Source: JAQGMJ01 sp036271855 (GTDB lineage Bacteria; Pseudomonadota; Gammaproteobacteria; Burkholderiales; JAEUOS01). Taken from it: a DNA stretch of 25,190 bases. Every line of letters begins with the position of its first letter. The first letter of the stretch is position 1. This document shows, piece after piece, positions 7,835 through 14,984 of this stretch. The notes under the pieces were generated by a model. That model was not told where the DNA came from. It made no database searches and worked only from the letters and a program-made list of their open reading frames with translations. The stretch is taken from positions 1 through 25,190 of the forward strand of contig DATAZV010000087.1 of NCBI GenBank assembly GCA_036271855.1. The letters are read 5' to 3'. A program made the position numbers and the translations under genes.

Positions 7835-8982
7835 GCGCCCACCTCGCCGGCAATCCGCGCATAGTACGCGCGCACCAGCGCGAAGTAGCGCGGGTCTTCG
7901 AGCAGGAACTCGTCGTGGCCGTGCGGCGCGTCGATCTCGGCGTAGCTGACATCGGCACGGTTGGCGGTGAGCGCACTGACGATCTCGCGCGAGCGCGCCG
8001 GCGAAAAGCGCCAGTCGGTGGTGAAGGACACCACCAGGAATTTGACGCCGCGCGCGCGCTCGAAGGCCAGCGCCAGGTTGTTGTCGTAGTCGGCGGCGGG
8101 GTCGAAATAATCCAGCGCCTTGGTGATCAGCAGGTAGGTGTTGGCATCGAAGTAGCCGGAGAATTTCTCGCCCTGGTGGCGCAGGTAGGACTCGATCTGG
8201 AACTCCGGCCCGTAGCCGAACTGCATGCCGTCACGCAGCACGCGGCCGAAGCGCTCGGCCATCACGTCATCGGACAGATACGTGATGTGCCCGATCATCC
8301 GTGCCACCCGCAGGCCGCGCGCGGGCACCACGTTGTGCTCGTAGAAGTGGCCGCCATGAAAGTCCGGGTCGGTGATGATGGCCTGGCGCGCGACTTCGTT
8401 GAAGGCGATGTTCTGCGCCGACAGCTTGGGCGTGGAGGCCACCACCAGGGCATGGCCCAGGCGCGCGGGATAGGCAATCGCCCACTGCAGCGCCTGCATC
8501 GCGCCCAGCGAACCGCCCATGACGGCGGCGAAGCGCACGATGCCCAGGTAATCCGCCAACTGCGCCTGGGCATTGACCCAGTCTTCCACCGTCACCACGG
8601 GGAAGTCGGCGCCGTAGGGTTTGCCGGTGGCGGGATTGAGGTGGCGCGGGCCGGAGGAGCCGAAGCAGCCGCCGAGATTGTTCACCCCGACGACAAAAAA
8701 CCGGTTGGTGTCCAGCGGCTTGCCCGGGCCCACCATGTTGTCCCACCAGCCCAGACTCTCGGGGTCGTCGTCGTAGGTGCCGGCGACGTGGTGCGAAGCG
8801 TTGAGCGCATGACACACCAGCACCGCGTTGGACTTGTCGGTGTTCAGGGTGCCGTAGGTTTCGTACATCAGTTCGAAACCGGGAATGGCGCGGCCGCTCT
8901 TGAACACAAAGGGCGTGTCGAAGCGCGCCAGCTGGGGCGTCACATTGCCGATCGAAGATAGGACAGCGTTCACAGGATTCAT
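7831..8982 (-). CDS. metX: Homoserine O-acyltransferase MetX (acetyl or succinyl)
   Basis: A 383-residue alpha/beta-hydrolase-fold transferase making the activated homoserine ester for methionine synthesis. Visible landmarks are YETYGTLN (40-47), LNPATGKPYG near 115-124, the nucleophile elbow GGSLG with Ser158, Asp323 in TTDWRF and His356 in GHDEFL, i.e. a complete triad. Homologues in betaproteobacteria may use succinyl-CoA instead of acetyl-CoA, which cannot be decided by motif reading here. The start is uncertain: the ATG at 8982 lies five bases after the T-run of a terminator and has almost no Shine-Dalgarno sequence. A GTG at 8973, with GGAT upstream, would fit family N-termini equally well. 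Expression is predicted to be SAM-controlled. Confidence 0.94.
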   Translation of the reverse strand: MNPVNAVLSSIGNVTPQLARFDTPFVFKSGRAIPGFELMYETYGTLNTDKSNAVLVCHALNASHHVAGTYDDDPESLGWWDNMVGPGKPLDTNRFFVVGVNNLGGCFGSSGPRHLNPATGKPYGADFPVVTVEDWVNAQAQLADYLGIVRFAAVMGGSLGAMQALQWAIAYPARLGHALVVASTPKLSAQNIAFNEVARQAIITDPDFHGGHFYEHNVVPARGLRVARMIGHITYLSDDVMAERFGRVLRDGMQFGYGPEFQIESYLRHQGEKFSGYFDANTYLLITKALDYFDPAADYDNNLALAFERARGVKFLVVSFTTDWRFSPARSREIVSALTANRADVSYAEIDAPHGHDEFLLEDPRYFALVRAYYARIAGEVGA

Positions 8983-8987
8983 CCAAC

Positions 8988-9023
8988 AAAAAAGCCCGGT
9001 CAGCTTTGGGGGCTAATCGGGCT
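8988..9023 (-). terminator. Intrinsic terminator in the metX leader (attenuator)
   Basis: On the minus strand AGCCCGATTAGC (9023-9012) pairs with GCTGACCGGGCT (9004-8993) over 12 positions with one A/C mismatch and one T/G wobble, loop CCCCAAA, followed by six T (8993-8988). It ends five bases before the metX ATG, so no promoter fits between it and the gene. metX transcription must therefore read through it, making it an attenuator. It would also stop read-through from the upstream pts operon. Confidence 0.85.
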
Positions 9024-9050
9024 TCGCGCGGGTGGATGTTCGCCGCTCAA

Positions 9051-9104
9051 CCTCTTTAGCCGCATTTATAAAGCGCCCGCAAGCTGATATTCAAATCGGC
9101 GCTG
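9051..9104 (-). promoter_or_regulatory. SAM-II riboswitch aptamer (metX leader)
   Basis: On the minus strand, stem P1 is AGCGCC (9103-9098) with GGCGCT (9077-9072). The loop begins GATTTGA, and the 3' side reads TATAAATGCGGCTAAAGAGG (9070-9051). These match the SAM-II (metA motif) consensus as I remember it: GAUUUNA in the first loop, AUAAAUG then GCUAAA-AGG after P1. The pseudoknot can form between AGC..GC (9085-9079) and GC.GCT (9063-9058). It sits directly upstream of metX, the gene class it normally controls by binding S-adenosylmethionine. An Rfam RF00521 search would confirm it. Confidence 0.85.
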
Positions 9105-9110
9105 AACTGC

Positions 9111-9116
9111 ATTGTA
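9111..9116 (-). promoter_or_regulatory. Possible -10 box of the metX leader
   Basis: TACAAT on the minus strand would place the transcription start at about 9104, exactly at the first base of riboswitch stem P1. No convincing -35 is seen, so this is tentative. It overlaps the end of the upstream reading frame. Confidence 0.35.
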
Positions 9117-9118
9117 GC

Positions 9119-9613
9119 TCAATTTTCCGGCGGCTTCTCCGGCGAGTCACGGGGGATGTCGGCCAGGCTTTGGGGCGGCTGCTGCCAGGGGTCGCGGCGC
9201 ACGTGGCGGCGCGGCTGGTCGCGGCGCAGGATCGGGCCGCTCATGCTGTATTCGTGCAACTTGGAAAGCACCAGCTTGCGCAGTTCGACCGGCATGTCGG
9301 CGGATTCGCGCATGAAGCGGCCGTTGACCTTTTCGGCGTCATAGGGGCCGTTGGCCACCAGGATCGGGGTGGCATTGCCGCCGCTGCCGTGCGGGCCGCT
9401 GCCCTCACCGTCGTCGACGCCGTCGTGAAAAAAGCCGGTGTCCTTTTTCCAGGTGATGGCGCGCTCGTTGCGCCGCAGGTCGTAACAAAGCTGCAGCATG
9501 ACCACGTTGGCCTCGGCGTCGCTCCAGACGAACAGGTCGAAGTAGTCGCTCTGGAACCAGCGCCGCATCAGCGCCGGGTCGTTCTGCTTCAGGTTGCGGA
9601 TTTCGCGCAGCAT
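9119..9613 (-). CDS. Conserved-looking protein of unknown function, co-transcribed with ptsI
   Basis: A 164-residue soluble protein I do not recognise. The first half is ordered in appearance (LREIRNLKQNDPALMRRWFQSDYFDLFVW and an amphipathic segment up to ERAITWKKDTGFFHDG). The middle has an acidic Gly/Asp loop (GVDDGEGSGPHGSGG). The last 35 residues are rich in Arg, Pro and Gln and probably disordered. There is no signal peptide or membrane segment. It starts 8 bases after the ptsI stop with AGGA upstream, so it belongs to the pts transcript; a link to the phosphorelay is only inferred from position. Real coding is supported by the operon spacing, the ribosome site and the absence of a better frame. 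Confidence 0.7.
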   Translation of the reverse strand: MLREIRNLKQNDPALMRRWFQSDYFDLFVWSDAEANVVMLQLCYDLRRNERAITWKKDTGFFHDGVDDGEGSGPHGSGGNATPILVANGPYDAEKVNGRFMRESADMPVELRKLVLSKLHEYSMSGPILRRDQPRRHVRRDPWQQPPQSLADIPRDSPEKPPEN

Positions 9614-9621
9614 GGGGGGTC

Positions 9622-11364
9622 CTAGGCGTTGAGCGCGTCGACCAGGTCGCGCAAGCGGTCCGGCTCTTCAGCACGCAGGATACGCTTGACCTGCTCGCCC
9701 GATTCGGCCAGGTTGGTGCCGACGATGCGCTGCTTGACCGCCAGCAGGTTGGCCGGGTGCATGGAAAACTGCTTCAGCCCCATGCCCAGCAGCAGGCGCG
9801 TCATGCGCAATTCGCCGGCCATTTCCCCGCATACCGCCACCGGCACGTGCGCCTTGGCGCCGCCGCGAATGGTATGGGAGATCAGGCCGAGCACCGCCGG
9901 GTGCAGGGGGTCATATAGATACGCCACTTCGTCGTCGGCGCGGTCGATCGCCAGGGTGTACTGGATCAGGTCGTTGGTGCCGATGGACAGATAGTCGAGT
10001 TTTTTCACGAACAGGCCCAATGACAGGGCGGCGGCCGGAATTTCGATCATGCCGCCCACCTCTACCGCTGCCGCGTAGGGCGTGCCCTCGAGGTCGAGCT
10101 GCTCCTTGGCCAGGCCGATGAAGTACTTGGCTTGCGCCACTTCGTGCGCATGGGCGATCATCGGCAGCAGGATTTTCACCTTGCCGTAATGCGAGGCGCG
10201 CAGGATGGCGCGCAACTGCGCCAGGAAAATCTGCGGCTCGGCCAGGCAGTAGCGGATGGCGCGCAGGCCGAGTGCCGGATTGAGCGCGGTCTGCTCGCGC
10301 GCCATGCTTTCGGCTTCCTTGTCGGCGCCGATGTCCAGGGTGCGGATGGTCACCGGCATGCCGTCCATCGCCTGCACCACCTTGCGGTAGGACTCGAACT
10401 GCTCGTCTTCCGAAGGCAGCTCCTTACGGTTCATGAACAGGAACTCGGTGCGGAACAGGCCGATGCCGGTGGCGCCGGCCTCGCGCGCGACGATGGCATC
10501 TTCCGGCAGTTCGATGTTGGCGTGCAGCTCGATCTCCGAGCCGTCCAGGGTGGTGGCGCTGGCGTAGCGCAGGCGCTCGAGCTTTTTTTTCTCCAGCGCC
10601 ATCGAACCGCGTTTCCAGCGGTATTCCTCCAGCACCGCCGTGTCGGGGGCGACGATCAGCACGCCGCTGCTGCCGTCGAGGATCAGCCAGTCGTCCTCCT
10701 CGATCATCTCGCGCGCGTGGTGCAGGGCGACAATGGCCGGCAGCGCCAGGCTGCGCGCCAGGATGGCGGTGTGCGAGGTGGGGCCGCCGACATCGGTGAC
10801 GAAGCCGGCGAACTGGTGCTCCTTGAACAGCAGCATGTCGGCCGGCGACAGGTCGTGGGCCACCACCAGCATCTCGCCTTCCTGCGAGCGCGCCTTGGCC
10901 AGGGCGGACTCGATCGGCGACTTGGCCCCGGTGAGCGCTTTCAGGACGCGCTCGACCACCTGGGTGATGTCGTTCTTGCGCTCCCGCAAATAGGCGTCCT
11001 CGATGTCCTCGAACTGGGCCACCAGGGTGTCCATCTGCTGGATCAACGCCCACTCGGCGTTGCAGCGGCGCTCTTCGATGATGCGCAGAGGCTCGCGCGC
11101 CAGCATCGGGTCGGCCAGGATCATCGAATGCAGGTCGATGAAGGTGCCGAGGTCGCCGGGGGCGGCAGCCGACAGCGAATCATGCAGCGTGCGCAGTTCG
11201 GCCTGCACTGCATGCACGGCCGCCGTATAGCGGGCGAGTTCGTCCTTGACCCGCTCCAGCTCGACCAGGTAATGCGAGACGTCGAGCGACACCGGCGTGA
11301 TCAGGTGCGCGCGCCCAATGGCGATGCCGCCGGAGACCGGAATGCCGTGCAGGGTAAAACTCAT
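9622..11364 (-). CDS. ptsI: PTS enzyme I (phosphoenolpyruvate-protein phosphotransferase)
   Basis: A 580-residue cytoplasmic kinase that takes phosphate from PEP and passes it to HPr. The phospho-histidine is His198 in GGPTSHTAI; the PEP-barrel motifs RTEFLFMNR, SIGTNDLIQYTLAIDR and the catalytic cysteine region VAVCGEMAGE follow in order. There is no N-terminal GAF domain, so this is a ptsI rather than a nitrogen-PTS ptsP. The frame is open for 26 more codons upstream (to 11442), but family proteins begin near MSFTLHGIPVSGGIAIG, so the ATG at 11364 is chosen; GAGAT upstream is a weak ribosome site. A 214-base gap with a two-hairpin repeat separates it from ptsH. Confidence 0.95.
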   Translation of the reverse strand: MSFTLHGIPVSGGIAIGRAHLITPVSLDVSHYLVELERVKDELARYTAAVHAVQAELRTLHDSLSAAAPGDLGTFIDLHSMILADPMLAREPLRIIEERRCNAEWALIQQMDTLVAQFEDIEDAYLRERKNDITQVVERVLKALTGAKSPIESALAKARSQEGEMLVVAHDLSPADMLLFKEHQFAGFVTDVGGPTSHTAILARSLALPAIVALHHAREMIEEDDWLILDGSSGVLIVAPDTAVLEEYRWKRGSMALEKKKLERLRYASATTLDGSEIELHANIELPEDAIVAREAGATGIGLFRTEFLFMNRKELPSEDEQFESYRKVVQAMDGMPVTIRTLDIGADKEAESMAREQTALNPALGLRAIRYCLAEPQIFLAQLRAILRASHYGKVKILLPMIAHAHEVAQAKYFIGLAKEQLDLEGTPYAAAVEVGGMIEIPAAALSLGLFVKKLDYLSIGTNDLIQYTLAIDRADDEVAYLYDPLHPAVLGLISHTIRGGAKAHVPVAVCGEMAGELRMTRLLLGMGLKQFSMHPANLLAVKQRIVGTNLAESGEQVKRILRAEEPDRLRDLVDALNA

Positions 11365-11499
11365 TGGTCGCGCCATCTCGGCTGCGTGGCTAAGGTCACG
11401 CGTTGTCTCCACGCTCTCATTGCGATGGCCCCAAGCACACAACGTTTGATTGCGACATAGAGCGCACCGGGATGTTTTGTTTTTTCGTCGCCGTTAAGC

Positions 11500-11573
11500 C
11501 ATTAAATCGTCCGGCTCTGCCGGCGATTTAATGCAGGTCAAGCCGGAAAAAAGTAGGTTTGTACTTTTTTTCG
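11500..11573 (-). repeat. Two-hairpin intergenic repeat, copy A (3' of ptsH)
   Basis: Hairpin 1 is ATTAAATCG (11501-11509) with CGATTTAAT (11524-11532), a single bulged T, then CCGGC-TCT-GCCGG at the tip; a C-G pair extends it by one. Eleven bases later hairpin 2 is CGGAAAAAAGTA with TACTTTTTTTCG around the loop GGTTTG (11544-11573). In the mRNA sense (minus) hairpin 2 comes first, five bases after the ptsH stop. The same two-part structure occurs at 14985-15058. The function is unknown; candidates are an mRNA-stability element or a REP-like mobile palindrome. Confidence 0.8.
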
Positions 11574-11578
11574 ATGAA

Positions 11579-11851
11579 TTATTTCCCCTCGCCAAACCTG
11601 TCCGCGATCAGCTTTTGCAGCGCCGTCATCGCGTCGTCCTCGTCCGCGCCGGTGGTTTCGATCTGCACCTTGGAGCCGATGCCGGCAGCCAGCATCATCA
11701 CGCCCATGATGCTCTTGCCGTTGACGCGGCGGCCGTTGCGCGAGATCCAGACCTCGCTTTTGTATTGAGCGGCCAGTTGCGTCAGCTTGGCCGACGCGCG
11801 GGCGTGCAGGCCCAGCTGGTTGACGATTTCGACTTCAGCCGTTTGCGGCAT
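11579..11851 (-). CDS. ptsH: Phosphocarrier protein HPr
   Basis: A 90-residue HPr. The phospho-acceptor is His16 in LGLHARASAKL, and Ser47 in NGKSIMGVMML is the regulatory serine position, so both key sites are intact. It carries phosphate from enzyme I to EIIA proteins. The start overlaps the end of the EIIA gene by 17 bases, indicating translational coupling. No HPr kinase gene is seen in this window. An NPr identity is possible in name only, because it is encoded with EI and EIIA-Man, not with ptsN. Confidence 0.95.
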   Translation of the reverse strand: MPQTAEVEIVNQLGLHARASAKLTQLAAQYKSEVWISRNGRRVNGKSIMGVMMLAAGIGSKVQIETTGADEDDAMTALQKLIADRFGEGK

Positions 11852-12248
11852 TGCACGGATCCTTGGAAATTTGCACCACGCCGCCGGTTCCTCCCAACAG
11901 GGCCTTGGCGACGACTTGTTCGAACGGCAGATGGCGATAGGCCACGGCTTTTACAAGCATCGGCAGGTTGACGCCGGCGAAAGCCTCGACCTTGCCTCCC
12001 TCACCCAGCAACTTGCAGGCCACGTTGGAGGGCGTGGCGCCGTACATGTCCACGAAGACGATCAGACCGTCCTCATGGTCCAGAGTTGCAACCAGGGCCT
12101 GCGCCTTCTCCAGGACTTCGGGCTGCGCATCGCCGGCCCGCACCTTGAGCGTGCGCACATTCGCAGGCGTCTGGCCGAGCACATGCCCTGCGGTGGCGAG
12201 CAGTGCGTCGCCCAGCTCGTCGTGGGTGATGATGAGAAAACCGATCAT
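11835..12248 (-). CDS. PTS fructose/mannose-family EIIA component (single domain)
   Basis: A 137-residue EIIA of the mannose superfamily. It begins MIGFLIITHDELG, where His9 is the phosphorylation site, and contains the family strand GLIVFVDMYGATPSNVA. The frame is open 18 codons further upstream, but the ATG at 12248 with AGG upstream fits the family start. Only the A domain is present, with no IIB, IIC or IID genes in the window. With HPr and EI directly downstream this forms a complete phosphate chain lacking a sugar permease, a layout common in beta- and alphaproteobacteria and thought to be regulatory (inference here). Confidence 0.9.
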   Translation of the reverse strand: MIGFLIITHDELGDALLATAGHVLGQTPANVRTLKVRAGDAQPEVLEKAQALVATLDHEDGLIVFVDMYGATPSNVACKLLGEGGKVEAFAGVNLPMLVKAVAYRHLPFEQVVAKALLGGTGGVVQISKDPCNAANG

Positions 12249-12410
12249 TACAGCTAGCCTGGCCTGGTGTCCGGCGCAAGGAATGCCTGTCGCCGATTGC
12301 AAATATACCGCACGCGCGCCCGCCGGGTGGCCGGGGCGCAGCGCGGATTTTGCCCCAGCATGCCGCCGAAGTCTGTGAACTGCTTCACATGGGGACTAGC
12401 CCGCCGCAAG

Positions 12411-13355
12411 CTACTTCGCCGCCGCGGCCTCGACAGCGTCGATGAACAGCCCGGCGACATTGCAGCCGGTCTGTTGCGTAATCTCCTGAAAGCAGGTCGG
12501 CGAGGTGACGTTGATCTCGGTGAGATTGTCGCCGATCACGTCCAGCCCCACCAGCAGCAGGCCGCGTCCCCACAGGATGGGGCCGAGGAATTCGGCGATT
12601 TCACGGTCGCGCGCGGTGAGTTCGCGCGCCACGCCTGTTCCTCCCGCGGCGAGGTTTCCACGCGTCTCGCCCGCCTTCGGAATGCGCGCCAGGCAATGGG
12701 GCACCGGCTTGCCGGCGATCAGCAAAATGCGCTTGTCGCCGTCGGCGATCGCCGGCAGGTATTTTTGCGCCATGATGGTTTCATGGCCGTCCCGGCCCAG
12801 CATCTCGATGATCACCGACAGGTTGGGCTCGCCCTGGCCAACGCGAAAGATGCCGGTGCCGCCCATGCCGTCGAGCGGCTTGAACACCGCCTGGCCATGC
12901 TCGGCGACAAAGGCGCGCAGCTCGTCGGCGCGGCGGGTGGCGAGCGTCGGCGCGGTGAACTGCGGAAATTCGGCAATCGACAGCTTTTCACTGTGATTGC
13001 GGATCGCCGCCGGGTCGTTGAATACCTTCGCGCCCTGGTGCACCGCGCGCTCGAGCAGGTGGGTGGAGTAGAAATACTCCATGTCGAAGGGCGGGTCCTT
13101 GCGCATGATCACCGCGTCGAAGGCGGTGAGCACTTCCCGCACCGATGGCGCGAGAGTGAACCAGCCGGGCTTCTCGCCGGTGAGCGTAAGGCGGCTGGCA
13201 TGGGCATGCACCAGGCCTGCGGCCAGCAACAGGTCTTCCTGCAGGCAGGTGTGGAGGGTGTGGCCGCGCGCGGCCGCCTCCATCATCATGGCGTAAGTCG
13301 AATCCTTGTAGGTCTTGAAGGTTTCAGGCGGATCGACGACGAAAAGCAGGCGCAT
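12411..13355 (-). CDS. gshB: Glutathione synthetase
   Basis: A 314-residue ATP-grasp ligase joining glycine to gamma-glutamylcysteine. It starts MRLLFVVDPPETFKTYKDST, typical of proteobacterial GshB, with MRKDPPFD at 84-91, the glycine-rich ATP loop KPLDGMGGTGIF at 159-170, and the metal-binding INVTSPTCFQEI near residues 285-296. Length equals the family norm (about 315). It lies 73 bases after gshA in the same direction, so the complete two-step glutathione pathway is encoded together. No terminator is obvious in the 162 bases between it and the EIIA gene. Confidence 0.95.
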   Translation of the reverse strand: MRLLFVVDPPETFKTYKDSTYAMMMEAAARGHTLHTCLQEDLLLAAGLVHAHASRLTLTGEKPGWFTLAPSVREVLTAFDAVIMRKDPPFDMEYFYSTHLLERAVHQGAKVFNDPAAIRNHSEKLSIAEFPQFTAPTLATRRADELRAFVAEHGQAVFKPLDGMGGTGIFRVGQGEPNLSVIIEMLGRDGHETIMAQKYLPAIADGDKRILLIAGKPVPHCLARIPKAGETRGNLAAGGTGVARELTARDREIAEFLGPILWGRGLLLVGLDVIGDNLTEINVTSPTCFQEITQQTGCNVAGLFIDAVEAAAAK

Positions 13356-13428
13356 AGCGGCGTGTAAGGCGGAAAAGTATCAGGGACGAGTGCGGCAAGG
13401 CAGCGGCCGCGCCCCGGGGCGGGTGCCT

Positions 13429-14718
13429 TCAGGCGCCCAGGGCCCCGGCGGTCTGCTCAAGTTCGTAGGAAGCGGCCAGGGCCGCCAGGCGGGCGATCAC
13501 GCCGTAAGTATAAAAGCGGTTATGCGCGGCGGCCGGGTCGCCCAGCGGTTCGGGGCTGGCGCCGGCCGACTCGAAGCCCAGGGACTCGAAGTGCGCGCCC
13601 GGGGCGTTCAGGTTTTCGGTGACGCTGCGCAGGGTATTGACGCGATAAAAGCTGCCGACGACGAAGCGGTCGATCATGTAGACCACCGGCTCGGCGGTGG
13701 CCCCGCCGACGCGCTCGATGGTGTGCACGCCTTCCTGGATGATCACTTCACTGACTTCGAGACCCTCTTTGACCACCGACATCTTGTTGCGCTGCTTGCG
13801 GTTCAGGCCGGTCACTTCATCCGGCGACTTCACGCTCATGATGCCCATGCCGTAGGTGCCGGCATCGGCCTTGACGATGACGAAGGGCTCTTCAGTGATG
13901 CCGTATTCCTGGTACTTGGCGCGGATGCGCGGCAGGATCATCTCGACGTTGGCTTTCAGGCACTCCTCGCCGGAGCGTTCCTGGAAGTTGACCTGGCCGC
14001 AGACGCCGAAATACGGGTTGACCAGCCAGGGGTCGATGCCGATCTCGGCGGCGAACTTTTCCACCACCTCGTCGTAGGCCTTGAAGTGGTTCGACTTGCG
14101 GCGCACCGCCCAGCCGGCATGCAGCGGCGGCAGCAACACCTGGCCCGAGAGCCCCTTGAGGATTTCGGGAATCCCGGACGACAGGTCGTTGTTGAGCAGG
14201 ATGGCGCAGGGGTCGAAATCGGCCAGGCCGAGGCGATTCGCCTGGCGCACCAGCGGTTCGACGATGATAGTCTCGCCGTCGGGCAATTCGAAGGGCGTGG
14301 GCGCGGTGATTTCCGGATTGAGCGTGCCCAGGCGCACGTTGACGCCGGTGCGCTTGAGGATGCTGGAGAGCCGGGCAACGTTCTGCAGGTAGAACAGATT
14401 GCGGGTGTGGTTTTCCGGAATCAGCAGCAGGTTGCGCGCTTCCGGGCAGTATTTTTCGATCGCCGACTGCGCCGCCTGCACCGCCAGGGGCTGCATCTCG
14501 CGCGACAGGTTGTTGAATCCCCCCGGGTACAGATTGGTATCCACCGGGGCGATCTTGAAACCGGAGTTGCGCAGGTCAACCGAAGAATAAAACGGCGGCG
14601 TATGGTCCTGCCATTCCATTCGAAACCAGCGTTCGATGGTCGTGGCCTTGTCGAGGATTTTGCGCTCCACGTCGGCCATCGGGCCTTCGAGCGCCGTTTT
14701 AAGGTGCGGCACCAGCAT
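13429..14718 (-). CDS. gshA: Glutamate-cysteine ligase, proteobacterial ATP-grasp-like type
   Basis: The first enzyme of glutathione synthesis, forming gamma-glutamylcysteine. The protein (430 residues from the chosen start) matches the GshA type found in beta- and some other proteobacteria rather than the E. coli type: FYSSVDLRNSGFKIAPVDTNLYPGGFNN near the N-terminus, then LLLIPENHTRN, and FVIVKADAGTYGMGIMSV, a nucleotide-binding Lys/Gly segment. The frame is open to an ATG at 14784, but the ATG at 14718 has a near-perfect GGAGGAA eight bases upstream, and a -10-like TACAAT lies between the two, so 14718 is chosen. Confidence 0.94.
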   Translation of the reverse strand: MLVPHLKTALEGPMADVERKILDKATTIERWFRMEWQDHTPPFYSSVDLRNSGFKIAPVDTNLYPGGFNNLSREMQPLAVQAAQSAIEKYCPEARNLLLIPENHTRNLFYLQNVARLSSILKRTGVNVRLGTLNPEITAPTPFELPDGETIIVEPLVRQANRLGLADFDPCAILLNNDLSSGIPEILKGLSGQVLLPPLHAGWAVRRKSNHFKAYDEVVEKFAAEIGIDPWLVNPYFGVCGQVNFQERSGEECLKANVEMILPRIRAKYQEYGITEEPFVIVKADAGTYGMGIMSVKSPDEVTGLNRKQRNKMSVVKEGLEVSEVIIQEGVHTIERVGGATAEPVVYMIDRFVVGSFYRVNTLRSVTENLNAPGAHFESLGFESAGASPEPLGDPAAAHNRFYTYGVIARLAALAASYELEQTAGALGA

Positions 14719-14760
14719 TTCGTTCTTTCCTCCATCCCCACCCACGCGGCGGGGATGCGC

Positions 14761-14766
14761 ATTGTA
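14761..14766 (-). promoter_or_regulatory. Possible -10 box of gshA
   Basis: TACAAT on the minus strand, about 43 bases upstream of the gshA ATG at 14718. The -35 region is poor. If used, the start would be near 14754, which excludes the longer reading-frame start. Confidence 0.35.
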
Positions 14767-14825
14767 GGCGAATTCGTGTGACATTGGGATGGCGCGCCGG
14801 GTTTCAATCCGCCAGCGCCGGTGTT

Positions 14826-14870
14826 AGTACACACTTACTCCGAGCAACGCTCCGAAGGAGCCTGAATTCC
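14826..14870 (+). repeat. Degenerate copy C of the two-hairpin repeat, inverted
   Basis: AGTACACACTTACT (14826-14839) differs at one position from the core of hairpin 2 of copy B read on the minus strand. About 25 bases on, CCTGAATTCC (14861-14870) recalls the first arm of hairpin 1 (CCTGAATCG). Between them is a local hairpin GCTCC-GAA-GGAGC (14849-14861). Most stem pairing of the parent element has been lost. It lies upstream of gshA and points the opposite way to copy B. Confidence 0.45.
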
Positions 14871-14872
14871 AG

Positions 14873-14906
14873 CAAAAAAAAGCGCCCCGAAGGGCGCTTT
14901 AAAAAA
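14873..14906. terminator. Intrinsic terminator after amtB1
   Basis: AAAGCGCCC-CGAA-GGGCGCTTT with a run of A before and after. Read on the minus strand it is a strong GC hairpin followed by eight T, ending the glnK1-amtB1 transcript. The 343-base gap 14719-15061 also holds repeat copies B and C and the gshA promoter region. Confidence 0.85.
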
Positions 14907-14984
14907 CGAACCGGAAAACACAGAGGAGGAGACTAAACCGGTCCGTCAGGAGAAACTGTTGCGGAGTGGTCCTAACCTTTTACT

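Noticed and set aside
11365..11442. Upstream extension of ptsI by 26 codons
   Set aside because: Family proteins begin at MSFTLHG-like sequence. The extension has no ribosome site and no family resemblance.
12374..12412. Possible fourth copy of the two-hairpin repeat (GTGAA-CTGC-TTCAC, then GGACTAGC, then CGCAAG-CTA-CTTCG) next to the gshB stop
   Set aside because: Order and spacing recall copy B, but the matches are short and the A/T-rich stem is absent, so it may be chance.
14719..14784. Upstream extension of gshA by 22 codons
   Set aside because: The ATG at 14718 has a near-perfect GGAGGAA, and a -10-like box lies inside the extension.
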